A DNA stretch of 64,000 nucleotides, from positions 8,804,001 through 8,868,000 of the forward strand of contig CM082577.2 of assembly GCA_040954595.2 (NCBI GenBank), given 5' to 3'. Below, piece by piece: positions 10,079 through 22,856 of the stretch. Origin of the DNA: Balanoglossus misakiensis. Taxonomy: Eukaryota > Hemichordata. A model generated the notes under the pieces. The model saw nothing but the letters and a program-made list of their open reading frames with translations. It did not search any database and was not told the origin of the DNA. Numbering within the stretch: position 1 is the first letter of the stretch; the number at the start of each line of letters is the position of its first letter. Both the position numbers and the translations under genes were made by a program.

Positions 10079-11567
10079 AACCAAACGACCAACATAAACA
10101 ATGTCTGTATGAACCCAAAACAGACACATGCCCGCCCGCCAGTACATGTAATCCATCAGGCTTAGTGCTCCAATTTCCCAGGTACTAGACAAACAGTCAC
10201 GTCATAGCGACCGGTACACCACGCGACTGTTAATCAAGCAGACGACGGTACAATGCCACTGCAGATAGTAGTTTGCCTGAAAGCAGTAACAAGAAAGGCT
10301 CGAATAACTTGCAAAACGAGACACGGTCACGAGGTGGGCATTGCATCTTTTATCCTATCGGGTTACACGCTGTGAAATTCATTCAAAGCGAAACAGGAGT
10401 AATTTTAATGACGTTTTTTTTGCACGCTAAGTATATTTACTTTTAAATTATGCTCAATTTATTTTCCTGAATAAAAGCATAGTATAGAGACAGGTCAACA
10501 AAGATGCTTTCGCACAGCCGATGAAAGAAAATCTAATCATCTATGAAGTTATGTAAACTATCGCAGCCTTTTCAGTAAGAAGACAAATTGCGCTGATTTA
10601 AAAAGTAAAATCATACATAATTCAGTTACATCTCCGGAGTTACCAAGACACAAGTTCTATTGTTATATTCACTAGCACTATAGGTACTTTGGGACTCAAA
10701 GGATGAAAACTACAGATAGTTCATGAAAGAAGAACCCCGGGAAGTTAATTATGTTTCAGCAACATTTCCAGTTTGAATAGAACGCGTGATGTCTGCTGTT
10801 TTTGACGACTGAGTGCATCTTTCCCCGTCTCTTTCCGTCGAATATGTACTTTGACCATTCCAACAGCGACATCGCTGATATTCCATGGCAGCGCCAGCGC
10901 ACGTGCCCATCATGTTAGTAAATAATTATCTCTCTCCTAAGTTGCTTCTGCTGGGGGGGGGGGGGGGGGGGGGCTACAGGCTGCAGATTTCATGTTAGGT
11001 AAAGATAAAACAATGAAAAAATGCAATTTTTATCCCGCGCCAAAATTTTCCGGGCAGAAATTATTACCCGTTCTTCCCCGGCCTATCAGTTATCAGGCTG
11101 AGCTACATGTACATTGTACCCTTCTTTCACTATTTCCCGCCACCCCTCCCCATCGCCCGTGCCATTAATTAACAAACATAAATGTTCAGGGCGTCGAGAT
11201 TTCTACGAACTGTCCACGTCAAACTCATGCAGTTTTAGATGTACAAATAATCAAACCAAGAGATCTACTGATGACATTCTGAACAGAAGGTGCCACCGTA
11301 TGTTGCACAATTTTTATGTCGGGCGCCTCTTCTGTGAACTGATGTGATTTGACGTCAACCGCTGTGGCCGCCACATGTCTAAATGTTATTTGAATTCACG
11401 AAGCTATTATCCGTATGGATGATATGACGCTCACTTTATAGACCCGTGTAACGCCAGTAAAGCGGAAAACGCTTCCGTATTGTATGGCCAGGTTTATGTT
11501 AAGTGGCTATAATAAAAGGCGAAACCAGCTTATTACGAATTTACACATTCGCTTGTTTTAGTTGCAG
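10079..11567. other. Non-coding stretch with poly(G) run
   Basis: A run of about 23 G lies near 10950-10972. Nothing else is recognised. Confidence 0.5.
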
Positions 11568-11629
11568 ATAATAGAGTGTGCGACTGTATGTGCGTGTGTG
11601 TTACCCGAAATTATTCAAATACACAAAAG
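11568..11629 (+). other. Exon candidate with strong acceptor and donor
   Basis: GCTTGTTTTAGTTGCAG precedes 62 bases that end at AAAAG followed by GTGAGTTG. Two frames are open, so coding phase cannot be chosen. Both splice sites match consensus well. No partner exon is identified. Confidence 0.3.
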
Positions 11630-11818
11630 GTGAGTTGTAATTAGCAATGCTGCTCACACTATTAACAAACAAGTATTAGGTTCCTGACCTTTCCACGACT
11701 ACATCTTTCGTCTCGAATGACATATTTTCCACCGAATGTGCAAAGGTTTGCAGACAATTACCACTTCAAGTAGCGTCTTACACCTTGTGGTCGTTCAACA
11801 ACGTAATATGAAGATGAA

Positions 11819-11831
11819 GTTGCTAAGCAAC
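11819..11831. promoter_or_regulatory. RFX X-box-like dyad
   Basis: GTTGCTAAGCAAC is a perfect dyad of RFX half-sites with a one-base spacer. X-boxes mark cilia and MHC-type RFX targets in animals. Function here is inferred from the motif only. Confidence 0.3.
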
Positions 11832-14800
11832 GTTCATCACGGATGTTATTAAGTGTATCAGGATGACATGCACGCACCCTCATACAACTTGGATAAATCA
11901 ATACTTGTTCCAACAAGGATATAGCCACTGAGGTTATAGCGTACCACACAGCAAAAGTAAATTGTTACAAATCATATACATGTACCTTTATGTTCCATTT
12001 TCACTTCGTAGAAAGTGCACGAAATTAAGCTCTCAGACGATACATTGAAGTTATAGATCGTTTCACTCTTCTAAATGTCTGGTAAAACTTTCCATTCTAT
12101 GAAAATATGGCTTATGCTGTAAAACCAAGTTATTCCACAGTGCTCGTGTCTTATGCAATAACGTTTTGAAAATCATAAAGGCCATCATTGAAATAAATAT
12201 CTTAAAGCTGTGGGGGATTTCCAATAAGCATCTCCGGGCAGTTTTTTTAACAGATGTACGACTTCACAGACGTTCGTATGGGTGACACTTTCGCTTTCAT
12301 GAGTACGTGTCCGACTTGCAGGTTTTATCCAAAGTCAACAACGGGTTAGACTAAGTAAACGAGCAAACATGTTAACACCGGGAGAAGTGGCAAATTGCAG
12401 TCTTTCTTGGATCACGTACCCGTGCACTAAAGCGATGGCGCGCGTGAGTTCGTTTCCAAAGTAACTATATCTCGGTCTGCAGCCCAATTGTTGGTGACAG
12501 AACACGCGAAAATACTCCAAGGTAATAAATGTTATTCCCGCTGCCAATATCCACATTGCGCCACAAAACAGTGACTATACCTTTCAACTTTTTATTAAAT
12601 GACACAGTTGTTTGATTTTAAACAGATTTAATTCGCGTTCACGACGATCTGTTTGAGCAGAGTGCGAATCTGAGCAGGTGTTACAAATACATTGTTAAAG
12701 ATTTATATCTCCGTTCCGAATGAAATATAAATTTTAAAAAAACCTACCATTAAACCACGGAGATCCAGATGTATTAGAGATGTATCAACGTGTGTCCTGC
12801 CAGATCGATGTTCAGAAGTCGACTGACAGCACAACTTGAAATAAATGTTACTGAATGGTTAAGACTCCCTAGATATGCGTAAAATGGCGTGTTTTCGAGA
12901 TCGACGGCTCAGATGAAATCCTTGCCTGGCGAAACTATTTATATTTCTGAAGCGTGGCGTGTGCTTTGTTTGTCTTTCTGCACGTGGTAATGGCAGAAAT
13001 AGATTCGCTGCAGGGGTTAGCTTAATGATCTTTCTAAAGAGAGCTCCGCTTTTGGCATTATACGTCATTTTGACTCGTTTTTATTTGGCACTCAGGAGAG
13101 CATTCACTTGCCTTGGTCGATCATGCACCCCGGTGTATGAGCTACAAGTAGAGCGATGCCACACGCACACAAGTGCAGCACAACACGGCGACTGACATGA
13201 TTAAATAGGGCTATAACTTTAACTGATGCCTACAGTATTGAAAACATTAGAAATTGAAAATTTATTATTTTTTTACTCTCCTGACGCACTTAACGGCTAA
13301 TAAACTAATCCTGTGAATGATGTGCTCGCTTGGTAGCGCAACACGTTGCCCTCGATTCATTTTCAGCATATTCATAACAGATGGTTAATACTGACACATC
13401 GGTGGAACGTAAAACTAAATATGCAACGGGGTTGATGTGATTGTGCTCATTGTGCAAATCGAAGCTAATTGATGGCAGTAATCGAGGACTTAACCCTTTC
13501 ACCACAATGGTTTGGTCGAAATCCATTGTTTTCTACGGTAAATATGGACATATTCAGAGGGAAACGGGGGTGGAAGGGTCGGTTCAGGGGGAGAGGGTGT
13601 GTTTTCCATCACAATATTATTACAAGCAATGCAACTTCGCAAAACAGAGATTGATAATACAGAATTTAAAATTAGCTGACCGATTGCTGTCGCATGACAA
13701 TTTGCATGTAGATTCTCAATCTGGTTTTACAAAGGATTTCCACTGTCTGACATTTTTTCATTCGTCTTACAGACAAACTTTTAAAGATTGATAACGGACA
13801 ACTTCCGATGGAAATATAATTTTTCTCGATCAGTCCAAATGCGACAAGGGCAAATTAAGGAGAATTATGTCTTGTATGGCATTTTTAAACGTTATCCCTA
13901 CGAGTGCACAGTATGTAAACAGGTTGTTTATAACTCAAAATAAATTTCACTGTATATCAGACACGGTCTATTTCTTGCATTGACAGGGTTGTTATATTCC
14001 AATATCAACTCTAACTACAAATGTAACAGCAATAAACCGTTCACGTTCCTCTATACAGGAAAGTGTCAATACATCATTTCTCCTTTTCCGTGCTGCTGCA
14101 CACGTAGAATACATATATATGTCGACTGGGTGTTTTCAACACTAACACTATATGCATACAGGATACGTTTCTGGCGATGCGCCAAACACCAGAGTGCAGT
14201 GGAAGCAAGCTCCGGGTGTTGTAGTTGTTGCCATGGACAACTCTCAAATTCACAAACGGGTCGTAAATACTGGTAGCGCGGTCATGAAAGACGCGTCTTT
14301 TCCAACTTCAAAAGTTCAATGGCAGAGAGCGGCCCAACCGTGTTAAAATTCACAGCTGCCGGAATCTGATCATTGGAACATCCAACAGGTGCTATTACGC
14401 TCCGTAATCATCTCGATTATTTTAATGTGCAGTGAACACCTGCTTTGGTCGCACACAATTCCCGGAAAGAGAGAGGGAAGTGGCGGCTTCATGTGCCAGG
14501 AGCTTTACAAAGACGCAGAGAAGCACGCGGTTATCTGCTTCGTTCATTGATTGTCGCTCAGGCACTTGATGCTACTATAAATCCAAGATAGCACGCATTA
14601 AAACTAAACAAGATTATGAGGTTGGGGAATGAAACGTTGAATTAGCTGTTTACTGCAGCGTTACTTGGCAGGGCGGAATACAGTAAAAAAATGTCAAGCT
14701 TCTTACGAGATATGCAGGTAGTATAGATTGCTGCCTTCTTCAGACATCGAGAATGGACAGACCAGAGCCATGTATAAAGAGGACCAGAGCCATGTATAAA

Positions 14801-15123
14801 GAGGATGTACGGAGTTGAATTAGCATATAATCGATACACAGATTTGCGTGCATCTCATTAGGCCACTGCCAACTGATCACTGAGAATACGGCTCAATTAG
14901 AATGCGGAACAATACGTTCCTAATTGATCATGTTGAAGTGAAAATGAAAGTTGTCATTATTGTTTAGCGCGGTCACATTTGGTTAATGTGATTTTTCCCC
15001 AGAAGCGCAAATTACATTCTTCGCTCTCGATAAACGCGCGAAAGATGAAACCGTTCAACGATTTCCCAATAATTGTGTAACGCTGCAGGGAGAAAGGGCC
15101 TCCACATTTGTGCAGTAAGATAT
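11832..15123. other. Non-coding stretch, little recognised
   Basis: It contains a 22-bp exact tandem duplication at 14760-14803 (unit starts GACCAGAGCCATG). Open frames are short and mostly lack an ATG. Confidence 0.5.
14760..14803. repeat. 22-bp tandem duplication
   Basis: There are two identical adjacent copies, each beginning GACCAGAGCC and ending TATAAAGAG. It is likely a recent slippage or repair event. Confidence 0.85.
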
Positions 15124-15311
15124 AGGTAAAGGGGTCACCAACGCAAATTTAGTCACAATTACCATGTAAAGTTGAGATCTGGCCAATGACCGATTTTCTC
15201 AGGTGGGCACGCGAAAAAGAGTGCGTCATATCAAACAGTCACTCGAAGACTTAGACACGCCATTTGATCATATACGGGCATTTATGTAAATTAAGGGCCG
15301 GGTGATTGTCA
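15124..15311 (+). mobile_element. AGGTATAC-type MITE, diverged copy
   Basis: The order of blocks matches the better copies at 33655 and 40230. These are an AGGTA...GTCACC end, a TTACCATG...GAGATCTGGCCAATG core, a GTGGGCACGCGAAAAAGAG block and a GGGTGATTGTCAC end. Several substitutions make it an older copy. Confidence 0.6.
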
Positions 15312-15605
15312 CGTCTCACCAATTCTCAAAATGCGAACACTTACGCGCATTTGTGAACTACATTTGCTTGGATTACTGCGCGCTTTGCTCTCCACTAAAC
15401 ATTGACTAACGAACGTTCTTTCCATTTTAATAAACAAATCACCGGAGCGAGATCCAAAACGTGTGACCCGATCTGACACTGGCGGCGTGAATGAAGCTGG
15501 CGTACATTTTCTCGTCTAAGCCAGCGTAAATAACCGAGTTACTGATAATCTCTAGTGGTTTTGAAAGAGTGAACTGAACGTAGTAGTGTGATCCTGCCAT
15601 CCAAC

Positions 15606-15647
15606 ATGATCAGAAGCGGCGTCACCTACATCGCTCAACTCCAGCAA
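15606..15647 (+). CDS. Candidate first coding exon
   Basis: The ATG at 15606 has A at -3 and opens 14 codons (MIRSGVTYIAQLQQ). These run exactly to a consensus donor, CAA followed by GTAAGT at 15648. A first exon this short fits animal genes with long first introns, but no second exon is identified. The protein is not recognised. Confidence 0.25.
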
Positions 15648-16124
15648 GTAAGTTTCATCGCCAAGTGGTTAAAACTTGAATACGAGCAACACAACATTCT
15701 CCAGTGACCGGATCCCCGTACCATTTCAATAATAAAATTTACACCCCGTTACACCTCGATTTCTACCGCATTCTGCGTTGGCATCGCAATTTAATATGTG
15801 CATCATCCGCAAAGAGATGTGGCCGTAGATGTTTTGAACACTCGCAAAACCGGCGTTAATTTTCGATAATGCACGCATTATCCCCAATTGGTTTAGATGC
15901 TATTTATCAATAAATGTCGTATTCCATGATTAAAAAGAAACTTTACGGCCCTTGAGAGGGCCTCCATCGTAAGGCGTACGGTACTCCCAAAGGTCTGGCC
16001 CTTCCGCCGTTGAACCTATACTCGCAGATCCGCAAAAGCCTATCGGGGTAGTAAAAAATTACAGCCGATGGGGCTTGGCTGACTTGTACAGCGAAATAGG
16101 TCACTGGGATATCTCAGGACTTAC
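15648..16124. other. Short non-coding interval
   Basis: It lies between a plus-strand first-exon candidate and a minus-strand exon candidate. No feature is recognised. Confidence 0.4.
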
Positions 16125-16188
16125 ATCAGTAAATGTTGACGTGATCAGGTGTTCCACAGCCCGAAGGAGCGATGGTCATCCGCGCCGT
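16125..16188 (-). other. Probable non-coding or 5' UTR exon
   Basis: On the minus strand CTTTATTAATTTTGCAG is followed by 64 GC-rich bases ending at GTAAGTCC. Both splice sites are near consensus and the base composition changes at the borders. All three frames contain stops within or at the end, so it is best read as an untranslated exon. It could belong to the GPCR transcript 7 kb downstream on the same strand. That link is inference. Confidence 0.4.
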
Positions 16189-17408
16189 CTGCAAAATTAA
16201 TAAAGAATAACTGCTTGGCGTGTTGCGGGACTGAATATTTACAAGAAAGTACAGGACACCGCTGATAATCACATCCATAATGCCGACTTTGTGAGAAATA
16301 CCGAGTATTAGCTCAGATATAAGCTTGTATATATAAATCATGACGGGTGTTTGAGAACGGCTTCCGGTGTTAGCATGTTCTGTTACGTATTGGAGCTTGT
16401 TTGCTTCCTTTTGATCAGACTAATATTAATAATATCCCTATTTCGGATGTCATTGACGAAACAACATTGATGCGGCATTACGGGTCTTGTACAGACAATC
16501 GCAAATGTGTTCTGCCTTGTGGCAGTCCTGTTTGGTTTTCAACGGTGACAGTTTTTAGACTTTGAAGATCTAGTTGTTTTCTCCCTGGGCCAAGCTGTGT
16601 CCAAAATAGTAATAATAGCAAAGAGACTATACAGAAAACCATTTAAATCTCAAATATTGCTACTGTTGATTTGAATTTTTGGCGATTTATTCACTTTTTT
16701 TCTCACAAACCTTTTGAGTTCGCGCCTCTACGATAACAATTCTGATTAAACCAGGCTGATGCAGAGGTTGGCTCGTTTCGATTCGATGAGTACGTTCCTC
16801 CCATGGATTTTCGCTTGCATTTAATGCCTTCGATCTCTGCCCGTTCACATGTAGTAAAATCGAAGACATGAAATTACACACGACAAGATACATATAAACA
16901 GATCGAATCGCGCCAGTCGATTGGACGACTACATGACTAGCTCTCTTTTACCGTTCGTCTATCAGTGTAGAAGCGGCATGCCACTTTTCGCCTTCCTCTA
17001 AGTCTGCAATTCCCCAACAACACGGATGGATACTTTTAGTGTTATCAACAGTCTATTAAAAGCGCCCCAACCTAACCTCGCAATAAAACGTAGATCCAGG
17101 CGTTCTTCAAGATCGACGACGTAGCGAACTAGCGTTGACAAGCGTTTGCGGTAAACAACCAATGGCACGTATCTGAAATGATGATGGCAATTTTACGTTC
17201 GGCGAAGTTGCGCTGTGTCGGTGTTTCTCCATCAACGAAAGGACCTCGTCCAGAACTCATTTTTTATGGGTGGTGTCATAATTGCGAAGCGATGTTCAAA
17301 TTAGCTCAAGGCCGCGGCAAGGACAGTCGTAACATTTGAAAGATGAGCGCCCCTCCGCCATAACTGTAGTTAATTCTCACAACATCTTTAATTGCCGTTT
17401 ATGAACAG

Positions 17409-17433
17409 GTACAGCTTCCATTTGCCGATGACA
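17409..17433 (+). other. Possible 25-base microexon
   Basis: CTTTAATTGCCGTTTATGAACAG precedes 25 bases that end at GTAAGTAAC. Frame 1 reads VQLPFADD. It is short enough to be chance. Confidence 0.2.
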
Positions 17434-17483
17434 GTAAGTAACAACCGCCAACGGCTTAAACGGTTTTGTCATAATTGCTTAAA

Positions 17484-17497
17484 GTTACCATAGTAAC
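17484..17497. promoter_or_regulatory. RFX X-box-like dyad
   Basis: GTTACCATAGTAAC fits the X-box pattern GTNRCC-AT-RGNAAC and is a near-perfect dyad. It is supported by motif only. Confidence 0.3.
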
Positions 17498-19369
17498 ACT
17501 GACTGATGCAACTAGTGGAGTGCCAAAGAAAGTTCTGGCTTTAAACTTTGTTTTCTGTTGTCCCCTCCCTCCCCGTGATCATTACTTTCCGAGGTACTTG
17601 CTATAGATGCTTGATGATCTCTTTATAGTACCGGCGGGAGAGCCCTGGTAACAGTTTTATCCATTTCGGCTATCGTTTTCACATCACAAATTATCCAAAA
17701 ACTCTACATTATGGTTATACTTCTATAAAAAGCGTCGAAATCACGCTAAAATCTTGAAGACCCGGAAAAAAAGTAGTGCTCTAAAATGAGGTATGTCGGA
17801 CAGCGTTACCCGAAACACGCCTGATCCTATTAACAAAATTATGAACATTCGAGAGGAGTTTTTTCTAACGATAAATGACCTCATTCATGTTCTTATACCG
17901 CGCTTGTGTATACGTGTATACACTAGTATAAATTCACACACAATCAGAGAAGGTGGTCTCACGTTTGCCTGTGCGTGAACGGAACCTCTCCCGAGGCTAT
18001 AGAAAATAAAAAAGTGTCTCGTTCGTGATTTAGATATTTGCTATGAATGAATACAAGCTTATGTCCGTGTGTATTCAAGGGTTCTTTAGAGTGTTCACTG
18101 ATCCCCTTTAATGATGTCACGTGAACGTGATTCGGGTGATGATTCTGGTGCTATTACTGTTCGCTCGTATTGCTGAACGAACGCTCACTTGCATCTGCCC
18201 GTAGATGCCCCGTCTTCAAGATGTTCACATATTCTGTTGAAGTTCGCGGCAAAATATGGGTAATGGTCGATATTAAATTAAAAAAAAAAATAGAACGATA
18301 CGCATTTCCAAGTACATGTAGAATTTAACCCTTCGCCATATTAGACAGCCGGTCGTATACACATATTAACTGTAACACCAAATTTGATGAAAACTGCATA
18401 TATCAATCTCGCATGATGGCGATGCTAGTAATAATGACTGCGTATAAAAGTCGCACTTCGCCCACTGATTAAAGCGCTAAAAATCTTTAATTCCAAGGCG
18501 ATTAACTCAATAAAGCCGCACGATGTCCTATGATGAACGTGCTGACTTCTTTTCGAGGCAGTTTTTATAACATCTCCCATCATTTCGGCTCACTCACTCC
18601 ACGATGACATGACACTCGTCAAAACACACCTTGAACCTGAGAAAGAAAAATCCCGCGCTTTTATGTATCGACAGATGCCTTGCTGTTCAATCGTTCCACT
18701 TCTCATCAAGTGCGGTGTTCAAATATTATAATCACGACAAAATGGCGCTATGATGGCAGTCTTGCGCGCGCTCGTGCCACTGATAACCTTTATCATAAAT
18801 GTGACTGATTTAAATTAGCAGATTTCATATCATATACGATACGCAGCCATTGTTGTTACGGTAGCAACCAGAGAGGTTTGACGTATTTGAACCATTGTCA
18901 TTTGACTCAAAGGAAATACGAGTGATATATATTCGCAATACGTGCAAACTTCGAGGTTATTAGAGAGATTTTCTGAGACCGTGAAATGCGGTTGGCTGAA
19001 GGCCTTTGCAAAGAGTCACGTTTCACACAGTGACACCCAAGGAGACTAACATTTATCGATTGAGGTCCCGGTCCCAATGTTGAACATATTTGACATTTCA
19101 ATCCATACGGTATAGCTATAATCTGGCTTATTGCTCTTTACTTTAAAAACGGCGACAAAATAATTGCTCGGCCGGTTTTCGACGAACAGAGTGTGCGTAT
19201 AAGTAGTCCACACACAAAAAAACGGGTCAGTTTTGAAAGACCGAAACCACGTGATGTTGTGTAACAATATGGGGGTAATGAATCAACGTTAAAAGCGGTC
19301 AAATTTCCCCCTGAAATTATTCTTCATGGTAACCTAAATTGCAGACCGCCTAAAGTGTTATCTATCTAC

Positions 19370-19490
19370 AATTGTAAATTAGCCCGGTGAACCCCGATTG
19401 TTATTCTCAGTTGTGAGAGAGAATAAAGTTGTCTTGAGCGAAATTTGACAACAATTTTAATACTGATTTTCGAGGTACACGCTACCTCAA
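19370..19490 (+). repeat. Dispersed repeat family A, copy 2
   Basis: Blocks CCCGGTGAACCCC, TTATTCTCAGTTG, AAGTTGTCTTGAGCG and TTTTCGAGGTACACGCTACC run in the same order as in the copy near 445-620. Confidence 0.55.
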
Positions 19491-20063
19491 TACCACAATA
19501 TATCACGCGACCTATAACACGCGACTCTCCGGGCCGTTCTTGTTTTCGATGTACAATTCCAAGGTTCGTTTATAATGTATTAAAATATCAGACGATACGC
19601 TACGATGTCCAATTTGTGTATACCCTTGGGCGCCTTCCCTTGGATACGTTCATGGCTGTCTTTTTTATAAAAAAAAAAGTGTTATGAAGACGTCCTGAGT
19701 TGAAGGCCAATACTGAATACTTCGCCTGGGTATCTTCGTATATATGTTCAAGTGTCCACATATCCCTTTTTATTAAAAGCTGTTATGAAGACTTCCTGTG
19801 TTGTCAAGGTACTAGTATCAATTTTATCCATTGCGCGAAAATATATTCCAGCGATAATAAAGTATTCCACAGTAAATACTAACAGAAGAAGGAAGTTCAC
19901 GGGCGGATTCAACCCCTGGGAGTGAAGATTGCCGCTTTCAAGTTCGTCACCGTTGCTGCAAACAACTTTGATCGCAATTTCAGAATGTTTTCGAAAGTTA
20001 TAAAAGATCATGAGTCCGGCGTTTCAGGTGCTGCGCATGCCCTAATCTTCCCATAGCCGTATA

Positions 20064-20174
20064 AGGGAGCATTCACTTACTAGGAGGGGGGGGGGGGGGC
20101 TGGGAGATATTGCGGACGGTCCATCATATAAAGTGTTACCCCCCCCCCCCCGTCATAATAACTGAATGCTCTCT
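20064..20174. mobile_element. Short foldback MITE with G-run and C-run arms
   Basis: AGGGAGCATTCACTTACTAG at the left is mirrored by GTCATAATAACTGAATGCTC near the right end. Inside them a poly(G) run near 20085-20099 faces a poly(C) run near 20139-20151, so the whole unit can fold. No coding capacity is present. Confidence 0.65.
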
Positions 20175-20817
20175 ATGGTGATCCTTCAATGTCTCCCAAA
20201 GGAAATCATCTCAGATTGCCCTGTATATGTTCCACGCATCAACCAACCTTTTCAATTTGACAACACAATGCCTACTAACGTCCAACGATAACAATTATTC
20301 GGGAGATAGGAAAAGGGCGACCTATATCACAGAAACGTACGCGATAAAACTAACTAATGTCAAAGTTGATGGCGTGCACTTTTAATCAATTAAAAGTTTG
20401 GACCGAACCTATCGATGCGCGTGGGGAGATTGTCGGCCATGATGGAGATTTGACCACACGCGCCGTCTTTTTGCGAGGTAGATAAAAACATGTACATCAA
20501 GCAGCGATTGGAAGTGACAAGGTCGAATGATAGTCAAGCAGTTGTTAGGATTTAACGGGCAAGAGCTCACCCCCGCTTTATTATACAATATGCACGTCGT
20601 GTGACACCCCTTGTAATTACTGTAAGTGTCCAACGAAGCGTAAAACCGCGATATCAACGCCTATAGCCTAGAGAATGAAGGCAAGGCTATCCAATTTCGC
20701 GGTTTTTATATGGGTGCGTGAAATGACTTAAGATTCACTTGATGTTCTGATTAATAAAGATCAATCCCTTGTATTACAGATAGTACGCAACGACCGCCCT
20801 GCCAATTTCCCAATTTC
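20175..20817. other. Non-coding, nothing recognised
   Basis: Only short ORFs without domains are present. Confidence 0.45.
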
Positions 20818-20960
20818 ACACATGGTGTTATATAGTGAATTGAAATGGCGTGCCTATGTCTTCTAATGACCGTGTGGTGGCGCATATTTTTCGCGTGGCC
20901 ACCCTGTGAAAATCTGCCATTGGCTGTATCTCAACTTGCCATAGCAACTGTGGCTAATTA
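20818..20960 (-). mobile_element. AGGTATAC-type MITE, reverse partial copy
   Basis: Read in reverse it shows TTGCTATGGCAAGTTGAGAT, an AGCCAATGGCAGATTTTC block and GGTGGCCACGCGAAAAAT. These parallel the core of the copies at 33655 and 40230. The terminal repeats are lost. Confidence 0.6.
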
Positions 20961-22712
20961 GAAAAGGTGACTGTTTGCCTTTAACGCCTTTTTTCAGTTT
21001 GCATGCATCTTTTCCGCAAATACTACAAGCGCATATATGGCACAAAGCTAAGCCGCACGCACGAATCCTGTTAGGAAAATCACAAACTAGTTCTTTTACA
21101 AAATCCTATTGTTGCAGAAATCTTTTAGCGCCACATGGGAACAATGTTGCCGGTAATACAGTTTTGTTTCAAGAAAAAAAAGAAACAAAATTTATTGTAT
21201 CTCCAGTTGTAAATAATCCCTCCGAATAAACGTGTCAATAAACTTCTAGCCTAGAAATATTGCAAAATCAGACCTTCAATGAAGCGTTGAGGCTATTAAT
21301 GTAATCTCGTTCTATAACCTTCAAAAAAACTTATTAGCACGGAAAAGCGGAATTAAAATGAATATTACTCCGTTATAAACCTGTCAAAGATTAACTTTTA
21401 ATGCACAGTTTTTATCACTAAATCACAAAACATATAATAACACATTCAGGGGTTATCCTATAGGTCTTAACAATAGTCGGTGTGGTGACTTAGATTTCTT
21501 CAGAAACAACTCTCAGTATAGATGTGTAATTGATATACAGGTGCAGAAAAATTGTTCTCCTGTAATCTAAGCTCGTGTAATACACATTTAATAATGGCTC
21601 GATTACTGTTCAGAGTGAGTTATTCGCGACATTGTTATCCCCCCCACACACAAATCCGTTAAAACTGTGAATGATTATTACACCTACAAATTGATTTTTT
21701 TTGTCGTGGTTCTCAATGGAGGATGCGGTGTAATATTGAAAAAAAAGGGCTGTGGATATTAAATCTGAAACTCCCAGGCAACAAATACTTAGTGAATAAA
21801 TCCGTGAGTCGTTAACTTTTAATCAATATACATACATCCTGTTGACCTGCGGCGAAGGAAGTTCATTCGAATGACAAGCGAGAACTAGAACACTTTCTAA
21901 AATGCTTCTTATAAGTGCGTGTCGTTGCCTGTTTTGCGCGTGAACCAAAAATTAGCAGAAAGATGCGTCAGAAATGCGAACTGTTTTGTGAGTACACGTA
22001 CTCGCACTCCTTAATTATAGTCGAAATTTCCGGAGTTGTATAGATATATATTTCTCCAACACGCTTGCTTTTCTTCTGAACAGAGGCAAATCAGTCAGCA
22101 TCACACGAGAAGTCATTCGTCTCAAAACCATCAACATCACGGCGTCATGTGAGTTTTATATCACTCTGCACATCATTACTGCATACGAGTTATTCGGACA
22201 ACTTCAAAAAGGCAAATTGTAACATAGATAATCGCGCCCTCTTGGGTTGAAACACTGACCTGTCTGAAATTCATACTAAATAATGAAATATACTGTTAAT
22301 TTTATATTTTTTTGTCGAATCGACTTCAAAATAATTTTTTAAAATTGTATTACACGTACTCAGGCAAATAAACAGTAATCGCATGAGGTTTTGTATTTAG
22401 ACAAACTGATCAGCTTAATACCATTCAGTGCAATGTGATGTCTGTCCACTACACAACGCAAACACACGCAGTACTAGTTACGAAATTTCCCAACCGTCTC
22501 GGCAGTTAATTTACAAGTTGACGTAGATCGATACAGGATGAGATAATTGGGATACATCCATATTAATTGTGCTGGAGAAACTATCCTTGGGGTAATAAAT
22601 TTCGCCAAGCTTTTCCGATGTATTTGTCTCGCGCTTCGGATGACGTTTAGGGGGACCGCATCAGCAAATACGAGTTCGAGTTTTAGAGACGTCGAAATGG
22701 ATGCTTTATTTA
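20961..22712. other. Non-coding, AT-rich
   Basis: No convincing exon, RNA or transposon end is visible. Confidence 0.5.
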
Positions 22713-22855
22713 AGCAATAAAACACCCCCAGCCATGGTATACCACGAGATTTTGACCAGTTCACGACATATACGCACGAGCGATAGCGAGTGCGTATATG
22801 GAGTTGAACTGGTCAAAATCGAGTGGTATACCATGGCTGGGGGTGTTTTATTGCT
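22713..22855. mobile_element. Near-perfect foldback element
   Basis: The two arms of about 65-70 bases begin AGCAATAAAACACCCCCAGC and are almost perfectly complementary around a GAGCGATAGCGAG centre near 22784. This is a classic foldback or palindromic MITE. It directly abuts another inverted-repeat pair (22857-22878 and 23002-23023). Confidence 0.85.
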
Positions 22856-22856
22856 A

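Larger units (their letters stand above)
16189..20063. other. Non-coding stretch with few isolated signals
   Basis: It contains an X-box-like dyad (17484-17497), a possible microexon (17409-17433) and a repeat-family A copy near 19370. No long open frame is convincing. Confidence 0.5.
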
